A stretch of DNA of 64,000 nt. Source: Polaribacter gangjinensis (GTDB lineage Bacteria; Bacteroidota; Bacteroidia; Flavobacteriales; Flavobacteriaceae). Of this stretch, positions 62,718 to 64,000 are shown in pieces. The DNA is taken from positions 141,501-205,500 of the forward strand of contig NZ_CP150662.1 of the NCBI RefSeq assembly GCF_038024125.1, given 5' to 3'. The notes beneath the pieces are model-generated. The model saw only the letters and a program-made list of their open reading frames with translations. It was not told where the DNA came from and searched no databases. Position numbers and translations under genes: made by a program. The stretch's first letter is position 1. Every line of letters starts with the position of its first letter.

Positions 62718-64000
62718 TTATTTTCTTTTTCTACCAAATCCACCTGCTTTTTTATCTACAGAACTTTTTGGACGATCACTAAATTTTCTGTCTGTTCTTT
62801 TTCTTCCACTAAAATCAGCTCCTTTTTTTGCTGCCCCTTCATCACTTCTGCGTCTTCCAAAACCACCGTCTTTTTTAGCAAATGGTTTTTTACCATCTCT
62901 TCTTGAATTTCCTGAACGCTCTTTTTTAGTGATTTCAACATTTACTGTTCGTCCTTCAAAATCTGGTTGGTTGGTAGCAAATGCTTCTAAAGTTTTTTCT
63001 TCGAAATTTTTATCGATTTCAAAAAACGAAAAAGTATCTAAAATATCAATCGCACCAATTTCAATTTTATGTCCGATGTTTTGATCATTGATCAATCCAA
63101 TCAATTTCGCAGGATTTAAATTGTCTTTTCTACCAACATTAATAAAAAAACGGGTCATATTTTCACTAGTAGATCTAGCTCTTGAAGTGTCTCTAGATAA
63201 ATCATTCAAATCTTTTGAATTTTCATAATATGATAAAAAGGTATTGAATTCAAGCGAAACAAATTTCTGAATCAATTCTTCTCTAGAAAAGTCAGCTAAT
63301 TTTTTATATATACTTGGTAAAAATTCTTGAATTTGAGTTTCATTTACGACAGTATTTTTTACTCTTTCTATCAAGTGCATTAATTGACTTTCGCAAATTT
63401 CTTTTCCAGAAGGAACTCTTGTTTCAATGAATTTCTTATTGATGATTTTTTCAATCGGTTTTAATTTGCTTTTTTCTTTATTGTTTACCAAAACCAATGA
63501 AATTCCTTTTTTTCCAGCACGTCCAGTTCGTCCACTTCTATGGTTATAGTTTTCAATTTGGTCTGGTAATTTGTGGTTGATAACGTGTGTCAAGTTGTTT
63601 ACATCAATTCCACGTGCAGCTACATCAGTAGCAACCAGTAATTGCACACTTTTATTATGGAATTTATCCATCACAGAATCTCTTTGTGCTTGAGATAAAT
63701 CTCCGTGCAATGCATCTGCATTATAACCGTCTTTGATTAATTTATCAGCAACTTCTTGGGTTTCCCTTCTCGTTCTACAGAAAATGATTCCATAAATATC
63801 AGGATTTAAATCTGCAATTCTTTTCAAAGCAAGGTAACGTGTACTTTCGTTTACCAAATAATATTCGTGACTAACATTGTCTGAGCTTTCATTTTTTTGA
63901 CCAGATGTAATTTCTACAGGTTTGGTCATATAGTTTTTAGAAATTGCCTCAACTTCCGCAGGAAAAGTTGCAGAAAATAACAATGTTTGTTTGGTTTTTG
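62718..64000 (-). CDS. DEAD-box RNA helicase, C-terminal part (cut by right edge)
   Basis: The frame stays open to base 64000. An in-frame TTG at 63983 is internal, since the codons before it read KTKQT and lead into LLFSATFP. Visible are motif III (SAT), motif V (ATDVAARGID), motif VI (HRSGRTGRAG), a DbpA-type RNA-binding domain (ending in FEGRTVNVEITK) and a basic Gly/Arg/Lys-rich tail of about 75 residues. The Q, I and DEAD motifs would lie beyond the window. The DbpA-like domain suggests 23S rRNA or ribosome assembly work, and the basic tail suggests cold-adapted RNA remodelling. Confidence 0.93.
   Translation of the reverse strand, partial: KTKQTLLFSATFPAEVEAISKNYMTKPVEITSGQKNESSDNVSHEYYLVNESTRYLALKRIADLNPDIYGIIFCRTRRETQEVADKLIKDGYNADALHGDLSQAQRDSVMDKFHNKSVQLLVATDVAARGIDVNNLTHVINHKLPDQIENYNHRSGRTGRAGKKGISLVLVNNKEKSKLKPIEKIINKKFIETRVPSGKEICESQLMHLIERVKNTVVNETQIQEFLPSIYKKLADFSREELIQKFVSLEFNTFLSYYENSKDLNDLSRDTSRARSTSENMTRFFINVGRKDNLNPAKLIGLINDQNIGHKIEIGAIDILDTFSFFEIDKNFEEKTLEAFATNQPDFEGRTVNVEITKKERSGNSRRDGKKPFAKKDGGFGRRRSDEGAAKKGADFSGRKRTDRKFSDRPKSSVDKKAGGFGRKRK

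Noticed and set aside
1..64000. tRNA, rRNA, 4.5S RNA, riboswitch, CRISPR array, insertion sequence or prophage
   Set aside because: I searched by eye for cloverleaf-like G+C-rich blocks, direct repeats with even spacing and transposase or integrase motifs and found none. Intergenic gaps are short and AT-rich.
1..64000. Shine-Dalgarno sites as a guide to starts
   Set aside because: Nearly all starts lack GGAG-type sequence and have A-rich upstream bases, as expected in Bacteroidota, so starts were chosen from signal peptides, family openings and promoter boxes.

Overview
The window is AT-rich (roughly one-third G+C by eye), densely coded, and reads as the chromosome of a marine-type Bacteroidota, most likely a Flavobacteriaceae member close to Polaribacter or Tenacibaculum. 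The evidence is the set of type IX secretion (T9SS) C-terminal sorting domains, the gliding lipoprotein GldI, many lipoproteins with Bacteroidota-style lipoboxes, the near absence of Shine-Dalgarno sites, and repeated TAnnTTTG promoter boxes in front of genes. The genus assignment is an inference. No tRNA, rRNA, CRISPR array, insertion sequence or prophage was seen, and no stretch above 300 bases lacks a gene.

Bases 1-13454 are the downstream part of a laminarin (beta-1,3/1,6-glucan) utilisation locus, all on the + strand. In order it holds the C-terminus of a probable surface glycan-binding protein, a GH16 laminarinase lipoprotein, a large cytoplasmic protein best explained as a GH149-type beta-1,3-glucan phosphorylase, a GH3 beta-glucosidase lipoprotein, a GH17 beta-1,3-glucanase lipoprotein, a GH30 beta-1,6-glucanase lipoprotein, a GPH-family sugar symporter, a second GH17 with no signal peptide, and a T9SS-secreted non-catalytic protein. 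The inferred route is surface endo-cleavage (GH16/GH17), debranching (GH30), trimming (GH3), import by the symporter, then cytoplasmic hydrolysis (GH17) and phosphorolysis (GH149) to glucose-1-phosphate. SusC/SusD-type genes would be expected just left of the window.

Bases 13500-37900 are mixed housekeeping and envelope genes: a DUF4369 lipoprotein, a DUF819 membrane protein, a large Asp-box (VPS10/BNR-like) secreted protein, a HerA-like ATPase (DUF853), folD with a GT-C type membrane protein, ffh, a DinB-fold protein, an exported MsrB lipoprotein, an M48 metalloprotease, an MFS exporter, the purB-lipoprotein-TerC operon, a MORN/YwqK-type protein, mnmA, a T9SS-sorted subtilase, a FabK/nitronate-monooxygenase-type flavoprotein, a cold-shock protein, a YwbE-type protein and an MltD-like transglycosylase.

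Bases 37900-64000 hold an alpha/beta hydrolase, mtaB, a monooxygenase-fold protein with an FAD reductase, the mutL / tandem rhomboid / EEP operon, ribH, a TPR membrane protein divergent from recF-DUF721, ndk, and an NrnA-type phosphoesterase followed by three peptidyl-prolyl isomerase lipoproteins (gldI, FKBP, cyclophilin-FKBP fusion) and a PAP2 phosphatase. An LtaS-like sulfatase, pheT, pyrD, a LysE-type exporter, HMG-CoA lyase, a 5'-nucleotidase lipoprotein and the C-terminal part of a DEAD-box RNA helicase cut by the right edge complete it.

The points most worth a second look are the phosphorolytic branch of the laminarin locus, the two stem-loops between the GH16 and GH149 genes, the paired non-catalytic glycan-binding modules that bracket the locus, a MutL whose endonuclease motifs look degenerate, three FKBP domains that all lack the usual active-site tryptophan, and several promoter boxes placed so close to ATG that the mRNAs should be leaderless.
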